From: UBA710 sp051645705
GTDB lineage: Bacteria > Bacillota_I > Bacilli_A > Mycoplasmatales > Metamycoplasmataceae
Length of the DNA stretch: 64,000 nucleotides
Direction of reading: 5' to 3'
Assembly (NCBI GenBank): GCA_051645705.1
Contig: JBOFBU010000002.1
Span: 496,001 to 560,000 of the forward strand
Shown here: positions 13,616-24,525 of the stretch, in pieces
Position numbering within the stretch: the first letter of the stretch is position 1
Layout of the letters: each line of letters starts with the position of its first letter
Made by a program: the position numbers and the translations under genes
Notes under the pieces: generated by a model
Seen by the model: only the letters and a program-made list of their open reading frames with translations
What the model was told of the DNA's origin: nothing
Database searches by the model: none

Positions 13616-13643
13616 AAACAAAGACAAACGTCTTTGTTTTTTA
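13616..13643 (+). terminator. Intrinsic terminator after secDF
   Basis: A perfect 10-bp stem (AAACAAAGAC at 13616-13625 with GTCTTTGTTT at 13630-13639), a 4-nt AAAC loop and a T-rich run. It lies 8 bp after the secDF stop. Confidence 0.8.
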
Positions 13644-13662
13644 TTTAAATTAGGAGAAAATA

Positions 13663-14916
13663 ATGAATAAACCAAAAGGGACAAAAGATATTTTAGGAAA
13701 AGAAATACTTATTTATAATCATATTTTTAAAACATTTTCTTTTTTAGCATTAACATATAATTTTAAACAAATAATAACTCCAACATTTGAAGAAGCATCT
13801 TTATTTAAAAAAGAAATTGGAAAAGAAGCTGAAGTTATCAAAAAAGAACTTTATGAATTTAAAGATAAAGCAAATAGATTAATTGCTCTAAAACCGGAAG
13901 GAACCGCTTCAGTCGCAAGAGCATATTTAGAGGAAAAACTTTTTTCTATTAAAAATAACCAAAAACTTTTCTATATTGATTCAATGTTTAGATATGAAAG
14001 CCCCCAAAAAGGAAGATTAAGAGAATTCTTTCAAATTGGAGTGGAAGTATTTTCTACAGAATTTTTTAATAAAATAGAATTAATTCAATTATCATTATCC
14101 TTTCTTAAAAAACTTAAAATCTCCGAGTTCATTCTTAAAATTAATTTTATATCTTCTTCTGAGGTAAGAAATAATTATAAAAAACAATTAATTAAATATT
14201 TTAAAAAAAATATTGAACTTTTAACTGAACAACAAAAGGAAAAAATAACAACTAATCCTTTCAGAATTCTTGATGAAAAAAACATTGACGAATCACTAAT
14301 AAAAAATGCTCCTAAAATAAGTGAATTTTATGATGAAAGATCAGATAAAGAATTTCAAGAAATTACAAAAACATTGGACTTACTAGAAATTGAATATCAA
14401 ATAGATCCCTTTTTAGTAAGAGGATTAGATTATTATAATGACTTCGTTTTTGAATTTGTTTCAACTTCTCCTAATCTAGGGGCTAAAACAACAATAATAG
14501 GTGGTGGAGAATATAGCAATCTTTTAAATGATGAAAGACTTTCCGGTGTAGGATTTGCTATAGGTGTAGAAAGACTTGTCGAAATAATTAAAGATACTAT
14601 TAATATTAAAGAAAATTTAATTGATGCTTATTTTATTTTTGAAACTAAAGAAATGTTTTTTGATAATTTAATTTTAGTAAATGATTTAAGAAAACTAGGA
14701 ATAACTATTGAATTTAATAAAAAAATAAAATCATTTAATAAACTTTTCCAAGACGCTGTTAAATTGAATCCTAAATATCTTATTTTTAAAGAAAAAGAAA
14801 ACTATAATAAAGATGAATGAACAGTTAAAAGTGATGATTTTAAAAAGATTTTGCCAACTAAAAATGTGATAAAATTATTAAAATTAGAAAAGAGCCAATA
14901 TAATGAAAAAAATTAG
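13663..14916 (+). CDS. hisS: Histidyl-tRNA synthetase
   Basis: 417 residues, normal for the family. Class II synthetase motif 2 is seen as RYESPQKGRLREFFQ, the histidine-specific motif as LVRGLDYYNDFVFEF and motif 3 as GVGFAIGVERLVEI. It charges tRNA-His in the cytoplasm. One TGA Trp codon at 14818 precedes the C-terminal anticodon-binding part. The stop TAG at 14914-14916 lies inside aspS (14-bp overlap), the usual hisS-aspS pair, so the two are translationally coupled. The start is fixed by AGGAG six bases upstream. Confidence 0.97.
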
Positions 14917-16594
14917 CAATATTGATCTTATTAAATTAGAAATTGGGACTAAGGTTGAATTATTTGGTTGAGTTTCTTCTATTAGAAAACTTAGTAATTT
15001 AAATTTTGTTCTTTTAAGAGATAGAACTTGTGAAGTTCAATTAGTAATGGAAAATATTGATTTTACTAAAGAATCAGTTTTAAAAATAAATGGAATAATT
15101 AACGAAAGAAAAGAACCTAATCCTAAAATGGAAACTGGTAAAATCGAAATTTTAGTTTCTTCTTATGAAGTATTATCTTTAGCAAAAGAGCTTCCTTTTA
15201 ATTTATCAGATAAAGTAAATGTAAAAGAGGAAATAAGATTAAAGTATAGATATCTTGATTTAAGAAAAAAAGAAAATTTTGACATAATGTTTTTAAGACA
15301 TAAATTAATTAAAAATTTTAGAGATTTTTTAGATCAAGAAAATTTCTTGGAAATAGAAACACCAATTCTTTCAAAATCTACTCCTGAGGGAGCAAGAGAT
15401 TATTTAGTTCCTACAAGAAATTGAGGAGAATTTTTTGCCCTTCCTCAATCACCACAAATATATAAGCAACTTTTAATGTCGGCCGGAATTGAAAAATACT
15501 TTCAAATAGCTAAAGTTTTTCGTGATGAAGATTTAAGAAAAGATAGACAACCAGAATTTAGTCAATTAGATTTAGAAATTTCTTTTGCAACAGAAGAAGA
15601 TATTTTTCTTTTATGTGAAAAAATGTTCAATTATGCTTTAAATAAATTGGGTATTAAAATTGCAGAAAAATTCCCTAGAATGCAATTTAAAGAAGCGATA
15701 GAAAAATATGGTTCTGATAAACCTGATACAAGATATGAATTATTTTTAAATGAAGCAACAAAAGATTTTGATAAGGTAGACTTAAGTATTTTTAAACAAA
15801 AACAATCTATTAAATATTTAGTTTTTGATCAAGAAATTTCTAACTCGCAACTTAAAGCAATTGAAGAGATAGCTAAAAAAAATAAATTAGAAAAATTAAT
15901 ATCTATTAAAATAAAAGATAAAAATTTTGCAGATAATGAGTTAAACAAAAAAATCAATTCGCAATTAAAAACAATTATTCAAAAACATAATTTGAGTAAT
16001 GGAATTATTTTTATAGCTGCCGATGAATATAAAAAAACAACTCAAGGACTAGGAGCAGTTAGAGTTTATTTAGCTGAAATTTTTAATTTAGCAGACCCGA
16101 ACATTTTTAAATTTTTATGAATTGTTGATTTTCCTTTATTTGAAGAAGAAGATGGCGAAATCATTGCAATGCATCATCCATTTACAGCTCCTTCGGTGGA
16201 AACTGCAAAATATTTAGAAGAAGATATTCTTAAAGTAATTGCAAGAAGTTATGATCTTACTTTAAATGGATTTGAACTTTCATCAGGTTCTATAAGAATA
16301 AATAATTTTGATTTGCAAAGAAAAATTTTTAAAGCTCTTAAATTAACCGATAAACAAATTAATGATAAATTTGGTTCTTTTTTAGAAGCATTTGATTTTG
16401 GTTTTCCTCCACATGCCGGAACAGCTTTTGGAATAGATAGAATATTAATGATTATTGCTAATCAAAAATCAATAAGAGATACTATTGCTTTTCCTAAGAA
16501 TGCTAATGGTTATGATACTATGCTTGATTGCCCTTCATTTATTGAAAATAATGATTTAGATCATCTTGGAATAACCATTAAAGAAAAAAATTAA
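14903..16594 (+). CDS. aspS: Aspartyl-tRNA synthetase
   Basis: 563 residues, slightly shorter than the usual ~590 because the GAD insert is compact. The N-terminal OB-fold contains GWVSSIRKL. Class II motif 2 appears as FRDEDLRKDRQPEFSQLD and motif 3 as GTAFGIDRILM; LRYRYLDLR-type and GFPPHAGTAFG signatures are present. TGA Trp codons occur at 14969, 15422 and 16118. The start ATG at 14903 has AGAGCC-like weak RBS and overlaps the hisS end, consistent with coupling. It charges tRNA-Asp (no gatCAB seen here). Confidence 0.97.
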
Positions 16595-16609
16595 TGTTTT
16601 ATTTTTTGA

Positions 16610-16661
16610 TATAATTAAAAAGAAGAGATTTAATTTTCTTATTTAAATTAATGTAAGGATA
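16610..16661 (+). promoter_or_regulatory. Promoter and RBS of fruA
   Basis: TATAAT at 16610-16615 preceded by a T-rich stretch, and AAGGA about 5 nt before the ATG at 16665. No terminator separates it from aspS. Confidence 0.55.
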
Positions 16662-16664
16662 AAT

Positions 16665-18896
16665 ATGAATTTAAAAAACCTTATTTTAAAAATATTTTTT
16701 GATGATGAATCAAAAAATAAAAACGAAGTTTTAACTTTTTTATCAAATAAAGCAGTTGAATTAAATATTATTTCCAAAAAACATTTATCTAATTTAATAA
16801 CAGCATTTGAAAATAGAGAAAAAGAATCAACAACAGGATTTGAAGATGGTTTTGCTATCCCTCATGCAAGAATAAGTGGAATTACTAAACCAGCTATTAT
16901 TTTTCTTAAAACAAAAGACATAATTGATTGACAATCAATGGATGACAAGCCAATCAAATATGTTTTTGCTTTATTGATACCTGAAAAAAATGAAAATAAT
17001 TTACATATTGAATACCTTTCAAAACTAGCAACTTTATTAATGGAAACAGAATTTAAATCTTATATAAAAAATGAAAATGATCCAGAAAATCTTAAAAATT
17101 ATATTTTTGAAAAAATAACTTCAAATGAAGATGAAAATAAAAAACAAGATAATTATGAAAAAGGGTCTAATAAATATAGAATTATCGGAGTAAGTGCTTG
17201 TGCAACAGGAGTTGCTCATACTTATATGGCTAAAACAGCTTTAGAAGGAACAGGTTTAGATGATTTTTCAGTTAAAATAGAAACCCAAGGTCAAAAAGGA
17301 GCTGAAACTGTTTTAACAGAACAAGATATTGAAGATGCTGATGCTGTAATTATCGCAGCCGATATTTATGTTGAATTAGATCGTTTCGAAGGAAAAAAAT
17401 TAATTCAAATAAAAACAAATGATGCTATATCTAATCCGGAAAAATGAGTTAAGAAATCTTTAGAAGGGCCCGTTTATAAACCAAGTAATGGCCATTCACC
17501 TAAAAGATCAAGTCAAATTGAAGAATTTAAAAGTAGTAAATTAAATACTTTTATGAAACATCTTTTAAGTGGAGTTTCAAGAATGATTCCTTTCATTGTT
17601 TTTTCAGGGATTGTTTGAGCGATTATAAATTCAGTTGGTTCAATACCAGGAGTTACTGAAAATCCTGCATATGATATTGTTAAAAAAGTTTCAGAAGTTG
17701 GTTTTGTTTTCTTTATAGCTATTATGGGAGGATTTATTGCTGAATCTATTGCCGGAAGAGCCGGTCTTGCCGTCGGAATGATGACAACGTTTATAGCGGC
17801 TAGTCCTGATTTTTATTTTTGATGAAATATGAATGGAGTAGGAAGTGGTATTCCCCAAATAGAAAGTTTTTTTGGTCCCGATACAACGGTAGTTAATGTT
17901 GGTCTTTCATTATTTGCAGCAATTATGATGGGATTTGCAAGTGGTTATTTAGTTAAATGAGTAAATACATTTAAAACTCATAAATTAGTAACTCCTTTAA
18001 TGCCAATAATTTTTATTCCAGTTGTTTGTACATCAGTTATTGCAATTCCTTTTGTATTTTTATTATCAGGTCCTTTAGGTTATTTAATGAACGGTCTTGT
18101 TTTTGGATTATCAGAAGCGGCTAAAATAAATGGAGTTAACTTCTTAATAGGATTAATTCTTGGAATGATGATCGGATTTGATATGGGTGGTCCTGTAAAT
18201 AAAATAGCCGGAACTACAGCTACAGCTTTAATTGTAGTTGATCCAAGATTAATGGGAGCAGTAGCTGCCGCTATTCCAATTGCTCCATTAGGTTGTGGAA
18301 TTGCAACTTTAATAGCAAGAAAAGCATTTAATGATAAAGAAAGAGCTGAAGGAATTACAGCGCTAGGACTTGGATTTTTTGGAATATCAGAAGGAGCAAT
18401 TCCTTTTGCTACAAAAAGACCTAAAGAAGTTCTTATAGCTAATTTAATCGGTTCAGGAGTTGCTGGAGGTCTTGCATTTCTATTCTTTGTAGGTGGTTAT
18501 GTAGGAATGTGAGGGGGACCAATTACAGCTATTGTAGCTGGTGTTAAAGCTCCGGTTGCTGAATTAAATACTTTAGGAGTTTCAATTCCATTTATTTTTG
18601 GAGGAGCTGGTGGAGGTTATGCCTTTGTATCAATTCTATGATTTTTCTTAGCTATAATTGCCGCTTCTCTTTTACATGCATTTATCTTTATTACTTTAAT
18701 GAAAGTATTTAATAATACTAATCCAAATGAAACAAAATTAGATGTATTTAAAAACATTTTTAAAAGAAAAAATAAAAAACCTAAATTAAATCAAAATAAT
18801 TTTGAAAGAAAATTATCTAATTATTATAATATGCAAAATTATTATGCAAGTAATAGTCTAAATAAATTTTCATTTCTGCAATCAATAAAGAATTAA
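16665..18896 (+). CDS. fruA: PTS fructose-type transporter, EIIA-EIIB-EIIC
   Basis: 743 residues. It imports and phosphorylates fructose (or a related sugar) at the membrane using phosphate from HPr. Domain order: EIIA-Fru at 1-150 with the phosphorylated His 67 in GFAIPHAR; EIIB-Fru at about 170-270 with catalytic Cys 179 in GVSACATGVAHTYMA; EIIC from about 290 to 690 with eight or more helices and the GFDMGGPVNK and GFFGISEGAIPFATKRP signatures. A basic, Asn-rich tail closes it. No 1-phosphofructokinase or regulator gene is adjacent in the window. Single-gene transcription from its own promoter is likely. Confidence 0.95.
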
Positions 18897-18913
18897 AAAC
18901 ATTTAATTTGTTG

Positions 18914-18919
18914 TAAAAT
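18914..18919 (+). promoter_or_regulatory. -10 box of the small membrane protein gene
   Basis: TAAAAT preceded by TTG-rich sequence; the ATG at 18928 is only 8 nt downstream and lacks a Shine-Dalgarno, so the mRNA may be leaderless. Confidence 0.35.
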
Positions 18920-18927
18920 TATTAAAA

Positions 18928-19245
18928 ATGAAAAGAATTAAATTTAAAACCAAACATAATATTTCATTTTTAATAAAAAAAATTATTAAATATTTTATAT
19001 ATTTATCTTTAAATATTCTTTTAACTAGTTTATATATTTCTCTTTTTACAGTAATTGAAAATAATTTTGATTTTACTCAAGAATTTAATCTCTTTATTTC
19101 TTTTGTTTCGTTTGTACAATTCGCTATTTTTATCTTGTATATTTTGTATAAAGAAACAGGAAATTTATATTTTAGATTGTGTTTTTGACTAGCGATTATT
19201 TTTGAAATATTTTTTATTCCTATTTTTTTTATTTTTGTAATATAA
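18928..19245 (+). CDS. Small membrane protein, unknown
   Basis: 105 residues: a basic N-terminus (MKRIKFKTKHN) and three hydrophobic segments at about 15-40, 50-75 and 85-104. TGA at 19186 is read as Trp. The stop TAA at 19243-19245 lies inside the -10 box of the ribosomal operon promoter. No family recognised; a real gene is supported by length, hydrophobic pattern and the absence of other candidates between fruA and rpsJ. Confidence 0.6.
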
Positions 19246-19246
19246 T
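19241..19246 (+). promoter_or_regulatory. -10 box of the S10-spc ribosomal operon
   Basis: TATAAT 116 nt upstream of the rpsJ start; the previous gene's stop codon overlaps it. No clear -35 box, the upstream 20 bp being T-rich. Confidence 0.6.
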
Positions 19247-19361
19247 AGTATAGAAACTTAGACGTTGAAGTATAAGGTTGTTGATACACGGAAATTAGTT
19301 GTCAAACCATTATCAAGTTTTTATGCAGAGTCTAGTTCAGAAGAACAAAAAGGAGACAACA
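19247..19361 (+). promoter_or_regulatory. Long 5' leader of the S10 operon
   Basis: About 105 nt of untranslated leader, richer in G and C than typical spacers here, before a strong AAAGGAG at 19349-19355. A small GTTC-AGAA-GAAC hairpin sits just before the RBS. Long S10 leaders in other bacteria bind ribosomal protein L4 for feedback; whether this one does is not shown. Confidence 0.4.
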
Positions 19362-19676
19362 TTGGAAAAAATAAATATAAAAGTTAAAGCTTATGAATCT
19401 TCATTAGTAGATCATGCAGCTAAAAAAATAGTTGAAATTATTAAATCAACTAAAACAGAATTTAGAGGGCCAGTGCCTCTACCTACAAAAAGAGAATTAT
19501 TTACAATATTACGTTCAGTCCATGTAAATAAAAAATCTCGTGAGCAATTTGAAAGAAAAACTCATAAAAGACTAATAGTTTTAGAAAATCCATCAAAAGA
19601 TTTAATTGAAAAACTAAAAAGAGCTGAAATATCAGCAGGTGTTATTGTAGAAATGACAACAGTAAATAATAAATAA
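19362..19676 (+). CDS. rpsJ: 30S ribosomal protein S10
   Basis: 104 residues, standard length. It contains FRGPVPLPTKRELFTILRSV and HVNKKSREQFE, the S10 signature. I chose the TTG at 19362 because AAAGGAG lies 6 nt upstream and the resulting N-terminus (MEKINIKVKAYE) fits S10; an in-frame ATG at 19323 and TTG at 19299 would add unsupported residues. First gene of the operon; also a NusB partner in antitermination in other bacteria. Confidence 0.95.
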   Translation: MEKINIKVKAYESSLVDHAAKKIVEIIKSTKTEFRGPVPLPTKRELFTILRSVHVNKKSREQFERKTHKRLIVLENPSKDLIEKLKRAEISAGVIVEMTTVNNK

Positions 19677-19699
19677 AAAAAATAAATTGAAAGGTAAAG

Positions 19700-20500
19700 A
19701 TGAAAGGAATCTTAGGTAAAAAAATTGGAATGACCCAAATCTTCTTAGATCATGGACATTCTATTCCAGTTACGATGATTGAAATCGATAAAAATATTGT
19801 AACTAAAGTTTTCACAGAAGAAAAAAATGGCTATAAAGCTCTACAACTTTCTACTATTGAAAAAAAAGAATCTAGATCTAATAAACCAGAGATAGGTCAC
19901 TTTAAAAAAGCAAATACTACCCCTAAGCGCTTCGTAAAAGAAATACGTGATATGGAAGGTTATAATATTGGAGATGAAGTTAGTCCTTCAATATTTAAAT
20001 CAGGAGAATTAGTCGATGTTATCGGTATTTCTAAAGGAAAAGGATTTGCCGGTTCAATTAAAAGACATAATCAAAAAATAGGACCAAAATCTCATGGTGG
20101 AGGTGGAGGTTCTAAACCAGTTCGTCAAACAGGATCACTTGGAGATATTTCAGGAAATAAAGTTGTTAAAGGAATGACAATGCCAGGACATCTTGGTCAC
20201 CAAAAAACAACTATTCAAAATTTAATTGTAGTATCAATTAATTTAGAAGAAAACTACATTCTTGTTAAAGGTTCTATTCCAGGACCTAAAAAAGGACTTG
20301 TTGTTGTTAGACAAGCGATTAAACAATTACCAAACAAAGATGAAGTTAAATTAGTTAATTTATATGAAGAACACCAAAAAAATGAGCTTTTAGAACAAGC
20401 TAAAAAAGTTGGTGCTGAATTAAATGATGATATGAATATTTCTGAAATGAAAGAAGCTATTAAAAAAGCTGATATAGAGAAAGAGAAAGGAGATAAATAA
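19700..20500 (+). CDS. rplC: 50S ribosomal protein L3
   Basis: 266 residues. N-terminus MKGILGKKIGMTQIF and the central KSHGGGGGSKPVRQTGSLGD and MTMPGHLGHQ motifs are diagnostic of L3, which helps nucleate the large subunit near the peptidyl-transferase centre. About 50 extra C-terminal residues (charged, from about 215) exceed the usual ~210-residue bacterial length. The stop overlaps the rplD start by one base. Confidence 0.97.
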   Translation: MKGILGKKIGMTQIFLDHGHSIPVTMIEIDKNIVTKVFTEEKNGYKALQLSTIEKKESRSNKPEIGHFKKANTTPKRFVKEIRDMEGYNIGDEVSPSIFKSGELVDVIGISKGKGFAGSIKRHNQKIGPKSHGGGGGSKPVRQTGSLGDISGNKVVKGMTMPGHLGHQKTTIQNLIVVSINLEENYILVKGSIPGPKKGLVVVRQAIKQLPNKDEVKLVNLYEEHQKNELLEQAKKVGAELNDDMNISEMKEAIKKADIEKEKGDK

Positions 20501-21252
20501 TGGCAGATAAAGTTAAATCTACAGAAAAAGATGTCCCTTTAAAAGAAGTTAAAAAATCTTCTTCTCTAAAAATAGGAAAAGCAAAAACTAATAAAGAAAA
20601 ACTTTCAAAAGAAGAAAAAAATAAAAAAGTTAAGAAAAACACTTCTGCTGAAACTCTTTTTGAAAATAAAGTTCAATTACCTAAAGAATTATTTGGAATT
20701 GAAAAAATTAATAACCAAGCAATTTTTGACACAATTTTATTTGAAAGAAATTCTAAAAGACAAGGAACTCATGCTGTTAAAACTAGAGCTACTGTAAGTG
20801 GAACTGGGAAAAAACCTTGAAAACAAAAAGGTACAGGTAGAGCAAGAGCCGGAACTTTAAGATCTCCTGTATTTGTTGGAGGGGGTAGAGCATTTGGACC
20901 TCAAGTGGAAAGAAATTACGAAATTAAAGTTAATAAAAAAGTTAGAAAATTAGCTTATTTATCAGCTTTAACAATGCTTGCAAATGAAAAACTAATTTTA
21001 GTTACTGAAAATTTCAAAATGGAAAAACCAAAAACTAAAGACCTAATTCAACAATTATCAACTTGAAAAGTAGATAATAAAAGACATATTTTATTAGTAT
21101 CAACTGATGAGAACGTTTTTAAATCAGCGGCAAACTTAAAAAATATTTATGTTGTTAAACCATTTTCAATAACAGTTGAAGATTTATTATGAACTGATGC
21201 ATTAGTAATGTCTGAAGAAATTTTAAAAATAATGGAAGGGGTAAATAAATAA
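20500..21252 (+). CDS. rplD: 50S ribosomal protein L4 with Lys-rich N-terminal extension
   Basis: 250 residues. The L4 core starts near residue 50 and includes VKTRATVSGTGKKPWKQKG and GTGRARAGTLRSPVFVGGG. TGA codons at 20818, 21064 and 21190 encode Trp. The first ~50 residues are an unusual Lys/Glu/Ser-rich extension not seen in most bacterial L4. L4 lines the exit tunnel and in E. coli represses its own S10 operon. It overlaps both rplC and rplW by one base. Confidence 0.95.
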
Positions 21253-21689
21253 TGAATATAAATCATATTATAAAATACCCATTATTAACTGAAAAAACAT
21301 ATCAACAAATGGGAAAAAATATTTACACTTTTGTAGTTGATAAAAAAGCAACAAAAATAGAAATTAAAAAAGCTGTTCAATTTATCTTTGATGTTAAAGT
21401 AGACAGAGTAAATATTATGAATGTTGATAAAAAATACAAAAAGCTTGGTAAATATGAAGGATTTAAACCTGGATATAAAAAAGCTATTGTTGCTTTAAGT
21501 GAAGGAAGCATAAAAATATTACCTGATGATAATTTTGCTCAACCTGAAGAAAACACTACTGAAAAAATTGCTGAAGTAAAAGAAATCTCAAAAGCTGAGA
21601 AAAAGGCTGCTGAAAAAATTTCAAAAGTTAATGAAAAATTAATTAGCGAAAAAAAAGCTCCTTCAAAAACTAAGAAAGAGAGTAAATAA
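21252..21689 (+). CDS. rplW: 50S ribosomal protein L23 with C-terminal extension
   Basis: 145 residues against about 95 normally. The core has IIKYPLLTEKTYQQM, KAVQFIFDVKVDRVN and GYKKAIVALSEGS. The last ~50 residues are a Lys/Glu/Ala-rich tail (for example EKKAAEKISKVNEKL). L23 sits at the tunnel exit and docks trigger factor and the signal recognition particle, so the tail is placed near nascent chains. Overlaps rplD by one base. Confidence 0.95.
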   Translation: MNINHIIKYPLLTEKTYQQMGKNIYTFVVDKKATKIEIKKAVQFIFDVKVDRVNIMNVDKKYKKLGKYEGFKPGYKKAIVALSEGSIKILPDDNFAQPEENTTEKIAEVKEISKAEKKAAEKISKVNEKLISEKKAPSKTKKESK

Positions 21690-21697
21690 GGATAGTT

Positions 21698-22540
21698 ATG
21701 GCTATAAAAGTTAAAAAACCAACTACGAATGGTCAAAGAAATATGACTGTTCTTTATTATAAAAAAAATCTTTCAGGTCATAGCCCTGAAAAATCTTTAT
21801 TAACTACTTTGCAACCACAATCAGGAAGAAATAATCAAGGTAAAATTACAACTAGACATAAAGGTAATCGTGTTAAGAGAAAATATCGTTTAATTGACTT
21901 TAAAAGAAATAAAGACAATATTAATGGTATTGTAGCTTCTATTGAATATGATCCAAACAGAAGTGCAAACATTTCTTTAATTAATTATATTGATGGAGAA
22001 AAAAGATATATTTTAGCTCCTAAAGGATTAAAAGTTGGAGATGTTGTTGTTTCTGGAGAAGATGTTGATATTAAAATTGGAAATTCACTTCCACTAGGAA
22101 AAATTCCTGAAGGAACTTTTGTTCACAATATTGAATTACAACCAGGTGGTGGAGGAAAACTTATAAGATCTGCTGGTACATCTGCTCAAATTCTTGGTAG
22201 AGATGAAAAAGATAAATATGTTATCCTTCGTCTAAAATCTGGAGAAGTTAGAAAATTCTTATTAAAAGCAAGAGCAACAATTGGTGTTGTTGGGAATGAA
22301 GAACATTCATTAGTTAATATAGGAAAAGCTGGAAGAAACAGACATAAAGGTGTTAGACCAACAGTTAGAGGATCAGTTATGAACCCTAATGATCACCCAC
22401 ATGGTGGAGGAGAAGGGAAACAACCTATTGGTCGTAAATCTCCAATGACTCCTTGAGGTAAAAAAGCTCTTGGTGTTAAAACAAGAGATAACAAAAAAGC
22501 ATCAAATAAATTAATTATTAGAAGAAGAGGAGATAAATAA
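21698..22540 (+). CDS. rplB: 50S ribosomal protein L2
   Basis: 280 residues, normal. Signatures GRNNQGKITTRHKGNR, LQPGGGGKLIRSAGTSAQ and NPNDHPHGGGEGKQPIGRK are those of L2, needed for subunit joining and peptidyl transfer. TGA at 22454 is read as Trp in MTPWGKKALG, where other L2 proteins also have Trp. Overlaps rpsS by one base. Confidence 0.98.
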
Positions 22541-22818
22541 TGGCAAGATCGTTAAAAAAAGGCCCTTTCGCAGATGATCATTTATTGAAAAAGGTAGAAG
22601 ATATTAATACTAAAAAAACTCCTAAAAAACCAATTAAGACTTGATCAAGACGTTCAACAATATTTCCAGATTTTGTTGGAATAACATTTCAAGTTCATAA
22701 TGGAAAAAAATTTATAGATGTTTATGTAACTGAAGATATGGTTGGACACAAATTAGGTGAATTTTCTCCAACAAGAACTTATACAGGACATGGGCAAGAT
22801 AAAGGTAAGAAAAAATAA
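22540..22818 (+). CDS. rpsS: 30S ribosomal protein S19
   Basis: 92 residues, standard length: starts MARSLKKGPFADDHLL and contains HNGKKFIDVYVTEDMVGHKL and GEFSPTRTYTGHG. The gene is easily missed because TGA at 22642 must be read as Trp in IKTWSRRSTIFP, a position that is Trp in S19 generally. It is overlapped by rplB and rplV by one base on each side. Confidence 0.97.
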
Positions 22819-23156
22819 TGAAAAATCAAGCAAAAGCACAATTAAAATTACAAAGAATATCAGCAAGAAAAGCTCGTTTAGTAGCTGATATTATTAGAAA
22901 TAAAACAACTTTTGAAGCTCTTTCAATATTAAACAATTCACCAAAAAAAGCTTCAAGACTATTTTTAAAACTTCTTAATTCAGCAATCGCGAATGCAATT
23001 AATAATCATTCAATGGATTCATCAAAATTATTTTTAGCAGAAGTATTAGTTAATGAAGGACCAACATTAAAAAGATTTCAACCAAGAGCACAAGGTAGAG
23101 CATATCCAATTTTTAAAAGAACTTCACACTTTTTAATAACACTAGAGGAGAAATAA
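22818..23156 (+). CDS. rplV: 50S ribosomal protein L22
   Basis: 112 residues, typical. The ISARKARLVADIIRNKT start and the C-terminal VNEGPTLKRFQPRAQGRA signature identify L22, whose hairpin lines the exit tunnel and is a macrolide resistance site. Ten bases separate it from rpsC. Confidence 0.97.
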   Translation: MKNQAKAQLKLQRISARKARLVADIIRNKTTFEALSILNNSPKKASRLFLKLLNSAIANAINNHSMDSSKLFLAEVLVNEGPTLKRFQPRAQGRAYPIFKRTSHFLITLEEK

Positions 23157-23165
23157 GAGGTATTT

Positions 23166-23831
23166 ATGGGACAAAAAGTCAATCCTAATGGATTCCGTTA
23201 TGGAATTACAAAAAAACAAAATTCAGTTTGAGCTGCAGATAAAAAATTATTTCCAGTATATTTAATTGAAGATCAAAAAATAAGAAAATTTTTTGAAGCT
23301 TTAAGAAGAGAATATCAAATTGGAAATGTGGAAATTTGAAGAACTCAAGATGGAAAAACAAATGTTTCAGTACATACTGCTAAACCTGGAATTGTTCTTG
23401 GAAAAGAAGGAAGCAATGTTAAAAAAATGATTAAAGACATTCAAATTTTCGTTGCTAATAAAAATTTAAATTTAAAAATTGATGTTGTTGAAATCGAACA
23501 CCCTGAACTAAATGCTCAATTAGTTGCTGAAGAAATTGCTATTAAATTAGAAAATAGAGCTCCTTTCAGAATTGCTCAAAAATTTGCAATTAAAGAAGCT
23601 TTAAAATCAGGAGCTAAAGGAATTAAAACTAAAGTTTCAGGACGTTTAAATGGTGTTGATATGGCTCGTAGTGAAGGATATCAATATGGAGAAATGAAAC
23701 TACATACTTTAAGACAAGATGTTGATTATGCAACAGCTACAGCAAGAACAACTTATGGAGCTATTGGAATAAAAGTTTGAATTTCTTTAGGGGAATTTAG
23801 AGAAAGACAAAATAAAGGGAGTGAGAAATAA
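23166..23831 (+). CDS. rpsC: 30S ribosomal protein S3
   Basis: 221 residues. Starts MGQKVNPNGFRYGITK; a KH domain includes GIVLGKEGSNVKKM, and the C-terminal part has KGIKTKVSGRLNGVDMARSE. Trp codons at 23229, 23337 and 23778 are TGA. S3 lies at the mRNA entry site. It begins nine bases after rplV and overlaps rplP by one base. Confidence 0.97.
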
Positions 23832-24265
23832 TGTTACAACCAAAAAGAACAAAGCACCGTAAAACCTTTAGAATACCTCATGATAGAGGAGTTGCTAATA
23901 GAGGAAATAAAGTTTCATTTGGTGATTATGGTTTACAAGCTAAAACTTCTGCTTGAATAACTGCTCGTCAAATCGAATCAGCCCGTATTGCGATTACAAG
24001 AAGAATGGGTCGTGAAGGACAAGTTTTTATTAGAATATTCCCTCATTTATCTTTAACATCTAAACCAATTGGAGTTAGAATGGGTAAAGGAAAAGGAAAT
24101 CCTGAAAAATGAGTTGCTGTAACTAAAGTAAATACTATGATGTTTGAAGTTAATGGAGTTCCTGATGATGTAGCTAAAGATGCTCTTAAATTAGGAGGAT
24201 ATAAATTACCTGTTAAAACAAAAATTATTTCTAGAAAAGAACAAGAAAGTGAGGGTAACAAATAA
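23831..24265 (+). CDS. rplP: 50S ribosomal protein L16
   Basis: 144 residues, normal. MLQPKRTKHRKTFR at the start, then QIESARIAITRRMGREGQ and GVRMGKGKGNPEKWVAVT are L16 signatures; L16 is next to the A-site tRNA. TGA Trp codons occur in SAWITARQ and PEKWVAV. One-base overlaps join it to rpsC and rpmC. Confidence 0.97.
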
Positions 24266-24525
24266 TGCAATATTCAGAACTTATTAAAAAAACAAAAGAA
24301 GAACTTGAAAATTTATTAAATGATTATCGTGCTGAATTGTTCACTCTAAGATTTAAAAACAAAACAGGTCAATTAGATGCTTGCCACAAAATTAAAGATA
24401 TAAGAAAAGATATCGCCAAAACTTTAACAGCAATAAAAGAAATTGAACTCGGAGATAAAATTAAAAAAATTCAACCAAAAAACAAAAACAAAGAAACAAC
24501 TAAAAAAGATAAAGGAGCCAAATAA
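24265..24525 (+). CDS. rpmC: 50S ribosomal protein L29 with Lys-rich tail
   Basis: 86 residues; the L29 helical hairpin occupies the first ~62 (LENLLNDYRAELFTLRFKN, then IKDIRKDIAKTLTAI), followed by a ~20-residue lysine-rich tail absent from most L29 proteins (usual ~65). One-base overlap with both neighbours. Confidence 0.93.
   Translation: MQYSELIKKTKEELENLLNDYRAELFTLRFKNKTGQLDACHKIKDIRKDIAKTLTAIKEIELGDKIKKIQPKNKNKETTKKDKGAK

Noticed and set aside
13616..13643. T-box or riboswitch before hisS
   Set aside because: Only one simple stem-loop with a T tail, too short for a T-box; best explained as the secDF terminator.
19299..19361. Upstream in-frame starts (TTG 19299, ATG 19323) for rpsJ
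   Set aside because: They would add residues not found in S10 and would place AAAGGAG inside the coding region; TTG 19362 fits both RBS and family length.
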